IMG/VR virus record: IMGVR_UViG_3300048589_001020
Span: 1-42,961 of that record
Direction: 5' to 3' (one strand)
Length of the DNA: 42,961 bases
Source of the DNA: a virus
In this document: piece by piece, positions 21,854-30,560 of the stretch
Position numbering within the stretch: position 1 is the stretch's first letter
Layout of the letters: the number at the start of each line of letters is the position of its first letter
Program-made: the position numbers and the translations under genes
Notes under the pieces: model-generated
Seen by the model: only the letters and a program-made list of their open reading frames with translations
Told to the model about the DNA's origin: nothing
Databases searched by the model: none

Positions 21854-22507
21854 TTATAGCATAGGGTATTTGTTGGAAAGCCTGCGGATAAACCGCGACC
21901 AGATTAAAAAGCCGATGGCGGCAAGTAAAACAATAACGCCAACAATTTTCCAGGGAAGGTACTTTCTAATTTTTGTCTTCACTTCGGTTTTGTTGGCCAG
22001 CTCTTGTTCGGTTACTTGGTTTTCTGTTTCGCTTATTTTGTTTTCGGTTGCCTGGTTGAGCTGGGTGTTCTCAACAACTTTTGTTTCCTTGTTTTTTCCT
22101 GAAGTAATTTTTCGATTAATTATTTTTTCAGGATGCTGATTACCCAGGGAATCAGGTTTGCTGAGTTCGGTAATCGTTTCTTCAGTAACAATATTATCCG
22201 TTTCTGTAACACTTCCGGATATCGATGCAACGGCCTTGGTATCTGTTTTTTCTGTTACATCTTTCACAGTATTCAGGGTTGATGTTGTTTTTATTTCGGT
22301 TTCGCTGCGGGCGAATTGTTTTTTGGTTTGGCAGGAAGTGAAAAGCAGCAGGGTTGAAATTGCTAAAACCGCCCCTGATTTTCGCGGGCTCAAATCTGTC
22401 CCCGCCTTGAAAATTGCTAAAACCGCCCCTGATTTTCGCGGGCTCAAATCTGTCCCCGCCTTGAAAAAGGCGGGGAAACGTTCTAAGGATGATTGTGGAA
22501 GTTTCAT
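21854..22507 (-). CDS. Unimolecular spanin candidate (lipoprotein with C-terminal membrane anchor)
   Basis: 217 residues in frame. A lipobox LLLFTSC follows the hydrophobic stretch AVLAISTLLLF. The middle, about 110 residues, is rich in T, E and K and probably extended or coiled coil. A C-terminal transmembrane segment IVGVIVLLAAIGFLIWS ends the protein. Outer-membrane lipid anchor plus inner-membrane anchor in one chain is the architecture of u-spanins (phage T1 gp11). The N-terminus carries a 54-bp tandem duplication, so from the ATG the lipobox cysteine would be at about residue 59. An in-frame TTG at 22393 gives a normal 20-residue lipoprotein signal. It is coupled by ATGA overlap to the membrane-protein gene upstream. 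Confidence 0.6.
   Translation of the reverse strand: MKLPQSSLERFPAFFKAGTDLSPRKSGAVLAIFKAGTDLSPRKSGAVLAISTLLLFTSCQTKKQFARSETEIKTTSTLNTVKDVTEKTDTKAVASISGSVTETDNIVTEETITELSKPDSLGNQHPEKIINRKITSGKNKETKVVENTQLNQATENKISETENQVTEQELANKTEVKTKIRKYLPWKIVGVIVLLAAIGFLIWSRFIRRLSNKYPML
22359..22466. repeat. 54-bp perfect tandem duplication of a REP-like sequence inside the spanin gene
   Basis: Two identical 54-base units (22359-22412, 22413-22466) coding FKAGTDLSPRKSGAVLAI twice. The adjoining CCCCGCCTTGAAAAAGGCGGGG (22455-22476) is a palindrome. 54 is a multiple of three, so the frame is kept. Confidence 0.9.
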
Positions 22508-22743
22508 GATTCTGGATTTTGTGGTAATTGTTTATTTTTTACGGTGCTGAACCATTCGGGGATGGTGAGGCCGCCTAAACCAAAGGCGAGGCCAACTATC
22601 GCCCAAACTACTATTTCGTTTACAGTGGGTTGGTTGATTGCGCGTGAAAGCATCCACAGGCACCAGAAAAACCCGACACATTTTGAAGATATGCTCCCGG
22701 CTTTGTCTTCAATGAGTGTTGCTAACCATTTAATGAAATTCAT
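22504..22743 (-). CDS. Small membrane protein of the lysis cluster
   Basis: 79 residues with two hydrophobic segments (CVGFFWCLWMLSRAI and IVVWAIVGLAFGLGGLTI). It lies between the amidase and the spanin candidate and overlaps the latter by four bases. It may be an additional holin, antiholin or pinholin-like protein. Assignment is by topology and context. Confidence 0.55.
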   Translation of the reverse strand: MNFIKWLATLIEDKAGSISSKCVGFFWCLWMLSRAINQPTVNEIVVWAIVGLAFGLGGLTIPEWFSTVKNKQLPQNPES

Positions 22744-22900
22744 GTTCTGTATTTTTTAGTGATTGCACTGTGCGCGATACGACCCTGAATTTTCTTGTAC
22801 CGAGGCGGTAGGCTACCGAAACGGGTTTCAGGTGGCTGAAATCGCGGCGGTTTTCAAAATATTCGGTCATCAGCATTTCTTTCTTTTTTAGTGATAGCAT
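22730..22900 (-). CDS. Small basic hypothetical protein (56 aa)
   Basis: MLSLKKKEMLMTEYFENRRD..., rich in R and K, ending 14 bases inside the start of the 22743 gene. It fills the gap between the amidase (stop 22927) and the membrane-protein gene on the same strand. No family recognised. Confidence 0.45.
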   Translation of the reverse strand: MLSLKKKEMLMTEYFENRRDFSHLKPVSVAYRLGTRKFRVVSRTVQSLKNTEHEFH

Positions 22901-22926
22901 GACGGGGAAGTCATACCATCACGGGT

Positions 22927-23343
22927 TCACGGGTTGAGTTTCAAGAATTCTTTTACCTCGAAACACGGGCAGGCTTTGTTGGCGTAGTCGCGGTGGCCGC
23001 TCAGGGTTTTGATTGTTGGGAACTGCTCTACGAGGGCGTTGATGAGCAATTGCACGCTCTCGAATTGCGCCGGGGTAAAGTTGTTTTCAGGGCGGCCCGT
23101 TGGGGTGATTCCGCCCACCATGCAGATGCCGATCGTGTTGGCGTTGTGGCCCTGGCAATGTGCGCCTGTTTGCGCTACCGGGCGGCCATCCTCTACTGCC
23201 CCGTTGCGGCGGATAACGTAGTGGTAGCCAATGTCGCGCCAGTGGTTTTGTTTGATGTGCAACTCACGGAGCCAGTCGGCGCCAATGTCCATGCTTGGCT
23301 TTGTGGCTGAGCAATGGATGATAATTTCTTCAAGTGGTCTCAT
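22927..23343 (-). CDS. N-acetylmuramoyl-L-alanine amidase (T7 lysozyme-type endolysin)
   Basis: 138 residues, a single Amidase_2 domain. Zinc ligands are H10 (EEIIIHCSAT), H117 (LSGHRDYA) and C125 (NKACPCF). Y40 in WRDIGYHYVI and K123 correspond to the catalytic Y and K of T7 lysozyme. There is no signal peptide, so it needs the adjacent holin to reach the cell wall. It overlaps the holin gene by four bases. It cuts the amide bond between muramic acid and the stem peptide at lysis. Confidence 0.93.
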   Translation of the reverse strand: MRPLEEIIIHCSATKPSMDIGADWLRELHIKQNHWRDIGYHYVIRRNGAVEDGRPVAQTGAHCQGHNANTIGICMVGGITPTGRPENNFTPAQFESVQLLINALVEQFPTIKTLSGHRDYANKACPCFEVKEFLKLNP

Positions 23344-23780
23344 TGTATATTTTCGTTTAAATCAACACCTGTTTTTTCCTTAACTTCTGTTCGCATGTAT
23401 TTACCAAGCGCCCTGAAAACCGGATGATCTGAAATTACAGCGGCGCTCTCCAGAATGCTCCACACTTCGAAGCCGGTAATAAAAAGGGCTACAATGCGCG
23501 AGGTTGAAATCCCGGCAATGCCCATTTCTTTATCGATGCTATGCATGAGGTTGATGATTACAAAAGTTACAAGGATTTTGTACCCGGTTCTCCAGAGCTT
23601 TTTGCTTTGAATTCCTTCATGTTTTACCGTGGCAGCCCAAATGCCAAATACCAGGTCGATTAAAATTGCTGCAAGGGCTACAATCACCATCCCGCGGATT
23701 GGGGCAAAGTAACCGGCGATTGTAGCAATGAGGCCTGAAAGAATATTTCCGGGATGTGTTAAATAAACAAAGCGATCCAT
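23340..23780 (-). CDS. Phage holin (holin_4 / toxin secretion-lysis family)
   Basis: 146 residues from ATG 23780 (MDRFVYLTHPGNILSGLIAT). Three hydrophobic segments: IRGMVIVALAAILIDLVFGI, ILVTFVIINLMHSI and IVALFITGFEVWSILESAAV. The D-x-V-F-G-x-W-A-A-T motif after the first core is typical of the Phage_holin_4_1 family. It is the first gene after late promoter P3 and is followed by the endolysin, a classic lysis cassette. The longer frame would cross the promoter and terminator and is rejected. Confidence 0.85.
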   Translation of the reverse strand: MDRFVYLTHPGNILSGLIATIAGYFAPIRGMVIVALAAILIDLVFGIWAATVKHEGIQSKKLWRTGYKILVTFVIINLMHSIDKEMGIAGISTSRIVALFITGFEVWSILESAAVISDHPVFRALGKYMRTEVKEKTGVDLNENIQ

Positions 23781-23795
23781 AATTGATTTTTTATT

Positions 23796-23830
23796 CGAAA
23801 ATAGCCTGCCAGTGGCGCTGGGGAAAGGAC
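23796..23830 (-). promoter_or_regulatory. Phage late-promoter element P3 (lysis operon)
   Basis: Minus strand GTCCTTT (23830-23824), 20 nt, TATTTTCG (23803-23796), 16 nt before the holin ATG. The T-run of the preceding terminator abuts the GTCCTTT box. Confidence 0.72.
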
Positions 23831-23869
23831 AAAAAAAATGGGATTCCGTATTCGAAATCCCATTTTTGA
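23831..23869 (-). terminator. Intrinsic terminator after the LRR tail gene
   Basis: Minus strand AAAAATGGGATT...AATCCCATTTTTTTT. Its eight T residues run directly into promoter P3. Confidence 0.85.
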
Positions 23870-23881
23870 AGCGGGTGATAA

Positions 23882-25432
23882 TTATATTAACGTCCAGCCC
23901 TTGTCCGTCCACAAAGCTTTGTTCATTGTTGCATAGCCGGAACACAAAGACAATTTCGCTGTTTTACCGGTTCCGCTGGTAATTAAAGCACCAATTCTAT
24001 CAAGTTCAGCGGCATCTAAATCAGCAGATATTTGTAAAACTACAGAAGTAGTTAAACTAAAATCAGAGTTGACCCAGTCTATATTTACGTATTTTACAGC
24101 ACACATTCCTTGATTACCATTTATTGCAAAATATGAACATCTCATGTTTGGACAATCAATAATCTCATTGTACTTAGAAATTGACTGGAATTCAAATTGA
24201 GAATTTGCATTTAAAAAATTGCCTGTAATTGCCCTGAAAACATAATTGATTGCCCAGTTAGATATTCTTGGTATGCTTGAAGCTGACCAAACATCCGGTA
24301 GGATTAAATATTGCAAAGAAGTTGTGTTGTAAAGCATGTTTGATACCACAATATTTTCAACAGTTAATTTCCGTGGCATCTCAAATAATTCAATATTAGT
24401 GCATTTATATAATAGGTTTTGAAATGTGGTTAACGACGAGTAGTCACCTAATAATCTTAATTTATTCAATTTAACACAATCACTTGCAAAATATGCCAAT
24501 GTTGTACAAAGTGGCATTTCGGGAACTATGACTTCTCCTTTAAGTAACAAGCAGCCATCTATCATATACGCTGCCGTAGTTACTTTTGGCATAGACGTAG
24601 GCAATGAAATGCTTCGAATATTACTGTCCCGGCACATATAGGAAATATTAGTCAATTCAGGCAATGAAGAAGGCAATGACAAAGACATTAAATCAGTTGT
24701 TGCATTTATAAATGATGATAGATTTTTTAATATGGGCAAGTTGCAGTACTCAAAAGAATCTATTCTAATTATGTCTGAATTACTGAAACAAAATTGCAAA
24801 GTAGTAAGAGCAGGCAAACTATCCGGAAACTTAAAGTAATTAATGCCCGAACCACTAAAGGCATTGTACAAAGTAGTTAAGTAGTCTAATGAACTTATGA
24901 ATTCACAGCTTTTAAAGGCATTGATATTAATAAATGCACTTGCTAATGAAGTTATATTCGGAGTATTAAATTTTGCCTGCAAAACTTGTTGATTAGTCGG
25001 GTAACCTGAGAGCGATGAAATATAAAATGAAGTAATTGAATAAGTTGGTTCAGGCCGTATTATCAGTTTATAGTATTTCCCATCATTTGTAGGAAACCAG
25101 TATGTGTACTGAGCAGAATTATTAAGTAAATCTGATGTTTCAATTAAAACATCGAGTGAATTATAAACCTCAACATAATATTTCATAGCTGAAGAAATGG
25201 CGGTTTTAAAACTCACATAACCTGGAAAAGAGTCTGCACATAACAAAATGATTTCTTCCTCATTTGGCACACCTATATCAATAGGTGGAACATATGGTGC
25301 TCCAGGGTCCGCAATATACCCATTTGCGGGTGTACAAATTAATTCAGGTGTAAACCCGGCAGCCGGGCAAATTACGTTCATCAAATCCTGGTCAATTTTC
25401 AGTTTTCCTACTTGTATATAATGACTTGGCAT
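23882..25432 (-). CDS. BspA-like leucine-rich-repeat tail protein (host recognition candidate)
   Basis: 516 residues. An N-terminal module (about 1-150) includes the proline-rich joint GAPYVPPIDIGVP. It is followed by irregular leucine-rich repeats of the BspA/LRR_5 type with units such as SLPSSLPELTNISYMCRDSN and SLPTSMPKVTTAAYMIDGC (about 170-400). The conserved-looking end is AKLSLCSGYATMNKALWTDK. Such LRR domains bind surface molecules in Bacteroidota. Its place last in the tail operon, after the fibre-like gene, suggests a receptor-binding role. The gene is visibly A+T-richer than the tail genes around it, a sign of recent acquisition. Confidence 0.7.
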   Translation of the reverse strand: MPSHYIQVGKLKIDQDLMNVICPAAGFTPELICTPANGYIADPGAPYVPPIDIGVPNEEEIILLCADSFPGYVSFKTAISSAMKYYVEVYNSLDVLIETSDLLNNSAQYTYWFPTNDGKYYKLIIRPEPTYSITSFYISSLSGYPTNQQVLQAKFNTPNITSLASAFININAFKSCEFISSLDYLTTLYNAFSGSGINYFKFPDSLPALTTLQFCFSNSDIIRIDSFEYCNLPILKNLSSFINATTDLMSLSLPSSLPELTNISYMCRDSNIRSISLPTSMPKVTTAAYMIDGCLLLKGEVIVPEMPLCTTLAYFASDCVKLNKLRLLGDYSSLTTFQNLLYKCTNIELFEMPRKLTVENIVVSNMLYNTTSLQYLILPDVWSASSIPRISNWAINYVFRAITGNFLNANSQFEFQSISKYNEIIDCPNMRCSYFAINGNQGMCAVKYVNIDWVNSDFSLTTSVVLQISADLDAAELDRIGALITSGTGKTAKLSLCSGYATMNKALWTDKGWTLI

Positions 25433-25446
25433 AACTTTATTCTTTT

Positions 25447-27189
25447 TTAAATGGTTACAAATTCTCCGTATAAGCTTACCAATCCGGTAGCGGTTGCGGT
25501 TATGGTTAGTTTTGTGTAACGAGGCATATCTGTATTAAGTGCAGTATCAATTGTTGCATCAGTTCCCTCGCACACCATTGAAGTAAATTTCATGTTGTAA
25601 GGCACGTTATAAATAAACTCGTCGCCGGCTTCTTCAAAATCGAGGTGGAGCTCCGGGGGTTCGCTGCCACCGGTTCCACCGGTTCCAACTTCGCCATCCT
25701 TCACATCATAATCGAAAGTAGTTGCATCAGTAAAGGTTATGCGGTAGGTTTTGGTAAGGCCAACCGTTGCGTGAAGCACTATTGATGCAATGCCGCGGCC
25801 ATCTGTTCCGGGAGTACCTGGCGCACCATCAGCTCCGGGCGCACCATCCGCTCCATTTTGCACGGTAAACGTAGAAGTTGTGTCATCGGTGTAAGTGATT
25901 GTATAAGTATCAGTAAGCCCAACGGTTGAAGTCAATATGATTGAAACAATGCCCCGGCCATCGGTGCCGCCCCCTGTGGCAGTTATTTTTTGCCAGATTC
26001 GGTTTTTAATTCCGTAGAATTCATCAGCTTCAAATTCGCCCGGGATGCTCAATTCCTGTTTGTCGGTAATTTCAAGAAGTTGCTTTGTGTTTTCTGCAAT
26101 TGTAACAGGCGGGTGGGTGTCGCCCCAAACGCCCACAATGCGGGAGTGGACGTCGTTTGTGTAGGCGTCGGCGGTTTGTACGATTATGGTGGCTATGTGG
26201 AGTTTGCCTTGTTGGGGCATCCAGCCCAGGGCGTAGTCGAGTTCACCGGGGGCGGCGGCGTAGGCTTCGGCAAGGGTTTCGTAGTGGAAGCTGCCCATTA
26301 CCGATATTGTTTTTCGGGCGGTTACACCAATTTCGTTTGTGGCGAAAATGTGGTAGAGCACATGCCAGCCGTCGTTGGCGGGGATTACCGCCCCGCCCGA
26401 GTTGTAGCACGCCCGCGAGCTGAACTGGTATATGGGGTAGCCGGTTTTGTATTTGTATCGCGGGAAAAACCCTTCCTGGTACAAAATAGGCAGCGAGCTG
26501 GAGCTGGGGATGTCAAGTTCAAAATCGTCGTGCAGCATTGTGCCGCCAACAACCGTCAATTGGGCGTGCGCGTTCAGCGAGCCATCTCCTCCAAAGCTTG
26601 TGTCGGAGAGCGTGAGGCCGTTTTTGCGGCGGGCGTTGAAGGCGGTGTGCAAATACATGTGCATTTGTGGCTGCCACTCGGAGCCATGGCGGTCGTCGCC
26701 AAAGTGGAGGGCTGTGTTGGAGAAGGCGTCCCAGTAGATGAAACTGACGATTACTTTTTCGAGGTAGAGTTCCTTCAGTTGATCATCATCGGGGTTGAGC
26801 ACATATTTGAGCACCTGGTAGCGCACGTCTTCGCCTTTGTCGAAATAGATGCAATACAATCCCTCCGTGTCGGGCAGCTCAATTTCCTCGGTTTCGTAGC
26901 GGCGGTGGTAAACTGCGCTGCCGTTCCAGGCGTAAATGCCGTAGCGGGGTTTCCACTCTTCGATTTCGGGGTCGAAGGGCGCGATCGTGAAAATGCGCGT
27001 GGCGTCGTGCCAGGTCATTACGGCATCGGTGCCGCCGGGGTAGTTGAACCCGCTTGTGCGCATGTTTGGCTTTTCGTTGTAGCACAAATCAATCAGCACC
27101 GACATCATTGTGTCGGAAATTTTGTGCAGGGCAAGGTTCGTGAAGAGCCTTTTTAGTTCGCTTTTGCTGAAATTACGTTCGTCGGACAT
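25447..27189 (-). CDS. Tail fibre / tail-tip protein with collagen-like repeats
   Basis: 580 residues. The N-terminal 400 residues are beta-rich, without a recognised fold. Then two copies of a module of about 45 residues (GRGIVSIILTSTVGLTDTYT and GRGIASIVLHATVGLTKTYR) flank a collagen-like stretch GADGAPGADGAPGTPGTDG. The C-terminal domain is separate, after a TGGTGGSEPP linker. Collagen-like and duplicated modules are usual in trimeric phage fibres. It is between the large tail-tip gene and the LRR protein, 14 bases from the latter. Confidence 0.7.
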   Translation of the reverse strand: MSDERNFSKSELKRLFTNLALHKISDTMMSVLIDLCYNEKPNMRTSGFNYPGGTDAVMTWHDATRIFTIAPFDPEIEEWKPRYGIYAWNGSAVYHRRYETEEIELPDTEGLYCIYFDKGEDVRYQVLKYVLNPDDDQLKELYLEKVIVSFIYWDAFSNTALHFGDDRHGSEWQPQMHMYLHTAFNARRKNGLTLSDTSFGGDGSLNAHAQLTVVGGTMLHDDFELDIPSSSSLPILYQEGFFPRYKYKTGYPIYQFSSRACYNSGGAVIPANDGWHVLYHIFATNEIGVTARKTISVMGSFHYETLAEAYAAAPGELDYALGWMPQQGKLHIATIIVQTADAYTNDVHSRIVGVWGDTHPPVTIAENTKQLLEITDKQELSIPGEFEADEFYGIKNRIWQKITATGGGTDGRGIVSIILTSTVGLTDTYTITYTDDTTSTFTVQNGADGAPGADGAPGTPGTDGRGIASIVLHATVGLTKTYRITFTDATTFDYDVKDGEVGTGGTGGSEPPELHLDFEEAGDEFIYNVPYNMKFTSMVCEGTDATIDTALNTDMPRYTKLTITATATGLVSLYGEFVTI

Positions 27190-27197
27190 GGTTTTAA

Positions 27198-27281
27198 TTA
27201 AAAATTAAAAATTGTAAATTAGAAATGTGAGGAAAGTTCTTATAATTTATCATTTTGCATTTATCATTTTTAATTGTTTAC
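27198..27281. repeat. A+T-rich intergenic repeat, copy 1
   Basis: AAATTAAAAATTG...TTCTTATAATTTATCATTTTG, very similar to 30484-30560, in the same place relative to two different tail genes. This is the kind of filler repeat common between Bacteroidota genes. Confidence 0.65.
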
Positions 27282-29158
27282 ACTTTATACCCTTTCAGTT
27301 TTGTTTCGCCTATGCGGTTTAGGCCGAATTCGGTTTCCATTTCTTCGATAATGAATTCGCCTTCGCGGGAGCGGAACTTGCTTGTGATGTTGCGGCGCAT
27401 GTAGTCGATTGCGTTGAGCGGCATGTCGGCACTGCGCGATACGGGCAGGCGCGAAGCCCAGAAGCGGTTCCACACGGGCCAGCGGGTTTCGAGCAAGCCT
27501 GTTTCGGGTTTTTCCCAGTCGAGGCTGATGTTGGCGGCCTCGAAATTGCACTGGTTGTTTCCGTTGTAGAAAACAAGCCGTGGCGAAAAGCTGCTGTAGG
27601 CAAATTTTATGCTCTTCATGTTTCCCGGTTGCTGTACCGCCGGGGGAAAAGCTCCCCCCTCGGAGCCGTATAGGGTGCTGAATTTTGTTTCTATTGTTTC
27701 CTCCTCGTCGCGGCCCCGGTTGTAGTACCCGTTTTGCCAGCCGGCGGCAAGGAATTTCCACCCCAAAATATCTTCGTTTATTTCTGTGCCTGTTTTTTGG
27801 TCGATGCTTACCTTTTGGGTCCAGGCGTATTCAACGTATATATTGAAATCGCGCAAATAGCGCAGCTCCCCAATTTCGGGTTCGGTAATTGTGTCCAGGT
27901 CGTCCCAGTTATCAACCGGCTCTTTTTCGGCATCGCGGCGGTCGTCGATATCTTCCCAGCGATCTTTGAAAATGAGATCGTCCGGGTCGTGGGTGAACGC
28001 GAATTTTAGGGTAAGGTCTTTTTTGTCGCCTTTTTCCCATTTGCCGATCATATATTTTTCGATGTCGATTGCCGGGGATTTTAGAATTTCTTCGCGGTCG
28101 AGAATATCGACCCTACCATCTTGCCGGAAAAAGAAACAAACGTTGAGCAAGTTTTGGGTAGATAGGATGAAATCTTTGAGCTGCACTTTTGGGAGCAAAT
28201 CTTTGTACCGGAAAGCGGCTGTGTAGTTGCGGTAAGTGAAATCAATTTTGAAAGTGTGTGTTTTTATACCGTTCTGATTTGGAAACGGACTGTTAAAAGG
28301 CAAGTCGCCAATTGTTGAAAAGCCCATTTTACTAATGTCATAATTATTATATAGCATCAGCTTTTTCAGATCATCGCTATCGGCAATGGCGTTGTTGTCG
28401 ACAAAAAAGTGTGCATCCTTCAGCAATGTTTCGACAACATAATTGAGGAAAAGCATGGGGGAAACCACAGTAATATTTGATAGGTAAAGCAAATCAGGTG
28501 ATTCAAAAAGAATAATGCCCAGCTTAACTGTATTGTCAACATTAAGGTTGTTGACATACGATAAGTTGGCGTTTCTGAAACCTTCGGAAAGTACTTCGGT
28601 TTCATAAGGATCGTAATTATATTGTTTTTCTTCGCTGCCCGGCCACCAGTCGGGGTTTACCGCCAGCCTAAAAAATTCGCGGCGTGCGCCTTTGTCTTTA
28701 AAAAACATTTCGTTCAGTACTTTCGGGCATCCGTAGGGGTCGGTTTCGGGGTCGTAGTTGGCTTTGTTCGTGAACATCACATCTTCATCGAAAGCATCAA
28801 TATCATAAATATATTTTTCGCGGTGGGCTTTGCCCAGGTTGCCGAGGTTGGAGCGCAGCCAGCCGTTATAAGTGCCGCCGGAGTAGCCCTGTATGACCAA
28901 TGTGCCGGCCAATAGCAACACGCCCTGGTAACGCGCCTCGAAACCTTCAAACTCCTGGTCGCCCGGTTTATTGTCGCGCTCGAAGCGTTCGGGGTTGCCC
29001 AACAGCGCGCGGTTGTTGTCGTTTTCGGGGATTGAGATGCCCATTCCCACATCGCCCGTAATTTTGTCGAAAAAACATGCGGGGTTTGCCCATGTCAAGC
29101 GGATTGATGCCGATTGGTCGAGGAGGAATGGCGTGTTATTTAATTTGAATTCTAACAT
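27278..29158 (-). CDS. Large tail-tip / baseplate-hub-like protein
   Basis: 626 residues starting MLEFKLNNTPFLLDQSASIR, a pattern seen at the start of Bacteroidota phage tail proteins. Many beta strands and acidic loops (RWEDIDDRRDAEKEPVDNWD). It is between the distal-tail-like gene and the fibre gene, where the hub or tip protein is encoded in siphoviruses. No catalytic domain recognised. Function is assigned by position and size. Confidence 0.6.
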   Translation of the reverse strand: MLEFKLNNTPFLLDQSASIRLTWANPACFFDKITGDVGMGISIPENDNNRALLGNPERFERDNKPGDQEFEGFEARYQGVLLLAGTLVIQGYSGGTYNGWLRSNLGNLGKAHREKYIYDIDAFDEDVMFTNKANYDPETDPYGCPKVLNEMFFKDKGARREFFRLAVNPDWWPGSEEKQYNYDPYETEVLSEGFRNANLSYVNNLNVDNTVKLGIILFESPDLLYLSNITVVSPMLFLNYVVETLLKDAHFFVDNNAIADSDDLKKLMLYNNYDISKMGFSTIGDLPFNSPFPNQNGIKTHTFKIDFTYRNYTAAFRYKDLLPKVQLKDFILSTQNLLNVCFFFRQDGRVDILDREEILKSPAIDIEKYMIGKWEKGDKKDLTLKFAFTHDPDDLIFKDRWEDIDDRRDAEKEPVDNWDDLDTITEPEIGELRYLRDFNIYVEYAWTQKVSIDQKTGTEINEDILGWKFLAAGWQNGYYNRGRDEEETIETKFSTLYGSEGGAFPPAVQQPGNMKSIKFAYSSFSPRLVFYNGNNQCNFEAANISLDWEKPETGLLETRWPVWNRFWASRLPVSRSADMPLNAIDYMRRNITSKFRSREGEFIIEEMETEFGLNRIGETKLKGYKV

Positions 29159-29163
29159 AGATA

Positions 29164-29281
29164 AGCCTCCCCAACCCCTCCCAGGGAGGGGCTTTTTGAT
29201 TGGTTAATATTTGATGTTGTGTATTCCATTTTTTGTTTTTATGTTCTTCCCTCCCCTCCTTTGGAGGGGCCGGGGGAGGCT
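29164..29281. repeat. Paired REP-like palindromes with outer inverted repeat
   Basis: CCCCTCCCAGGGAGGGG (about 29176-29192) and CCCCTCCTTTGGAGGGG (about 29253-29269) are flanked by AGCCTCCCC (29164) and GGGGGAGGCT (29272-29281). T residues follow the first only on plus, so it is not a minus-strand terminator. It resembles Bacteroidota chromosomal REP pairs and is inserted between two tail genes. Confidence 0.7.
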
Positions 29282-29282
29282 G

Positions 29283-30476
29283 TTAATAGGCTTCCTCAAT
29301 TTCTATGTCAACGCTTTGCAAATCGTTCATTGAATCGGTTAGCCCAAGTTCGGAGCTGGTGATGATTACGGGAATAAGCGAGTAATCTTCAATGAGGGTT
29401 GAACCGCTTTCGGGTTGAAGCGCGAGCCAGGCGTTCCGCGTATCGAGCAGCATGTCCAATGCGGCCATTTCTGCTTTTGATTTGAAGCCGCTGTTGATTG
29501 TCCATTTGCGGGTGCGATTGCTGCTGCTTAGAAATCGCGTGCGTTTTTTTGTTCCGCTGCCAGAAATGAAATTTTTTGAAGCGATTGTTTGATCCCCTGA
29601 AGGGTTGAATTTAATGGCGCCGCTAAGCCATATTGTTTCTGCGCCGCCCATGCCGTTATCGATGAAAAGGAAATTGTTGTTTTCGTGGTAAGCCTGATCG
29701 ACGATGAAAGTGCGCTTTTCGACCCCGGGAGAGCCTTCCATCCACATTTCGTAATATAGCAATTTTGCCTCGCCGATAACCGGATAAAATTCGAGGCCAC
29801 GGGGCTGCACACTGAATTCGAATATCACGTTGTACCACATCATTCCGCTGCCGGAATAATTCCTTGTGCTTCCGTCGGAATAGTACGCCTTGCCTTTCAA
29901 CGTGAAAGAGAACGAGGTTGTAGGGGGTTTCCACCAGAGTTTGACGGGCTGGTTTGGTGCAATTGTTTGCACGAGCGGCAAATACGAGAACCATCGGCCA
30001 CCCTCGCAGTAATGGGAGAACCATGTTGCGCCAATATCGTTGAGCCGTGCCAGTTGCAGGTTATCGAGTTTACCTTTTATCACAAAAACAGTGCCCCAAA
30101 CCGATTGAAATGATTCTTGCAGCTCGTCATCTTCATCGATATATCTTTCGCCGGCGCTCAGCCTTACGTCATAGGCCTGGCTTGGGTAACCGTGCCAGCG
30201 GCCTTCATACTCGTTGGGTATTGGCCATTTTATATCAAAATCATGGTGCTGATCGACATAGCCGGAAATGTCGAACACGGCAACTCCTGCAGCGTTGGGA
30301 GCGATTGCATCGATGAAGGGCGCACCGAAAAGCAGTCCGTCGGGGCTTTCGATTTTGAGCAGTATTTTGTACTCGGTGGCACCGGCAGGCGCACCGCTCG
30401 TTGTTGCAACTACTCTTATTTCGTTGCCCGAAAGCTTTGTGTCGGTGTTTGCGATTTCGCTGATTGTTATGCTCAT
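29283..30476 (-). CDS. Distal tail-like protein
   Basis: 397 residues, the first gene after the tape measure, where the distal tail protein (Dit-like) is expected. It begins MSITISEIANTDTKLSGNEI and is strand-rich with many aromatic residues (GATWFSHYCEGGRWFSYLPL). Near the C-terminus is NRTRKWTINSGFKSKAEMAALDMLLDT, similar to the DUF-type ends of Bacteroidota phage tail proteins. Function by position. Confidence 0.55.
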   Translation of the reverse strand: MSITISEIANTDTKLSGNEIRVVATTSGAPAGATEYKILLKIESPDGLLFGAPFIDAIAPNAAGVAVFDISGYVDQHHDFDIKWPIPNEYEGRWHGYPSQAYDVRLSAGERYIDEDDELQESFQSVWGTVFVIKGKLDNLQLARLNDIGATWFSHYCEGGRWFSYLPLVQTIAPNQPVKLWWKPPTTSFSFTLKGKAYYSDGSTRNYSGSGMMWYNVIFEFSVQPRGLEFYPVIGEAKLLYYEMWMEGSPGVEKRTFIVDQAYHENNNFLFIDNGMGGAETIWLSGAIKFNPSGDQTIASKNFISGSGTKKRTRFLSSSNRTRKWTINSGFKSKAEMAALDMLLDTRNAWLALQPESGSTLIEDYSLIPVIITSSELGLTDSMNDLQSVDIEIEEAY

Positions 30477-30483
30477 TTCAATT

Positions 30484-30560
30484 GGAAATTAGAAATTAGA
30501 AATTAAAAATTGAGGGACGTTCTTGTAATTTATCATTTTGCATTTTGCGTTTTTAATTGT
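30484..30560. repeat. A+T-rich intergenic repeat, copy 2
   Basis: Shares the core TTCTTGTAATTTATCATTTTG and the flanking AAATTAGAAATT runs with 27198-27281. Confidence 0.65.

Noticed and set aside
25990-27156. 388-aa plus-strand open frame
   Set aside because: Antisense shadow of the tail fibre gene, with valine- and glycine-rich composition typical of a complementary frame and no start context.
23882-27189. Diversity-generating retroelement acting on the tail proteins
   Set aside because: No reverse transcriptase gene and no template-like repeat of the C-terminal coding region was found anywhere in the genome.
29164-29281. Intrinsic terminator after the distal-tail-like gene
   Set aside because: The T-run follows the stem only on the plus strand, while all genes here are on minus. 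It fits REP-type elements better.
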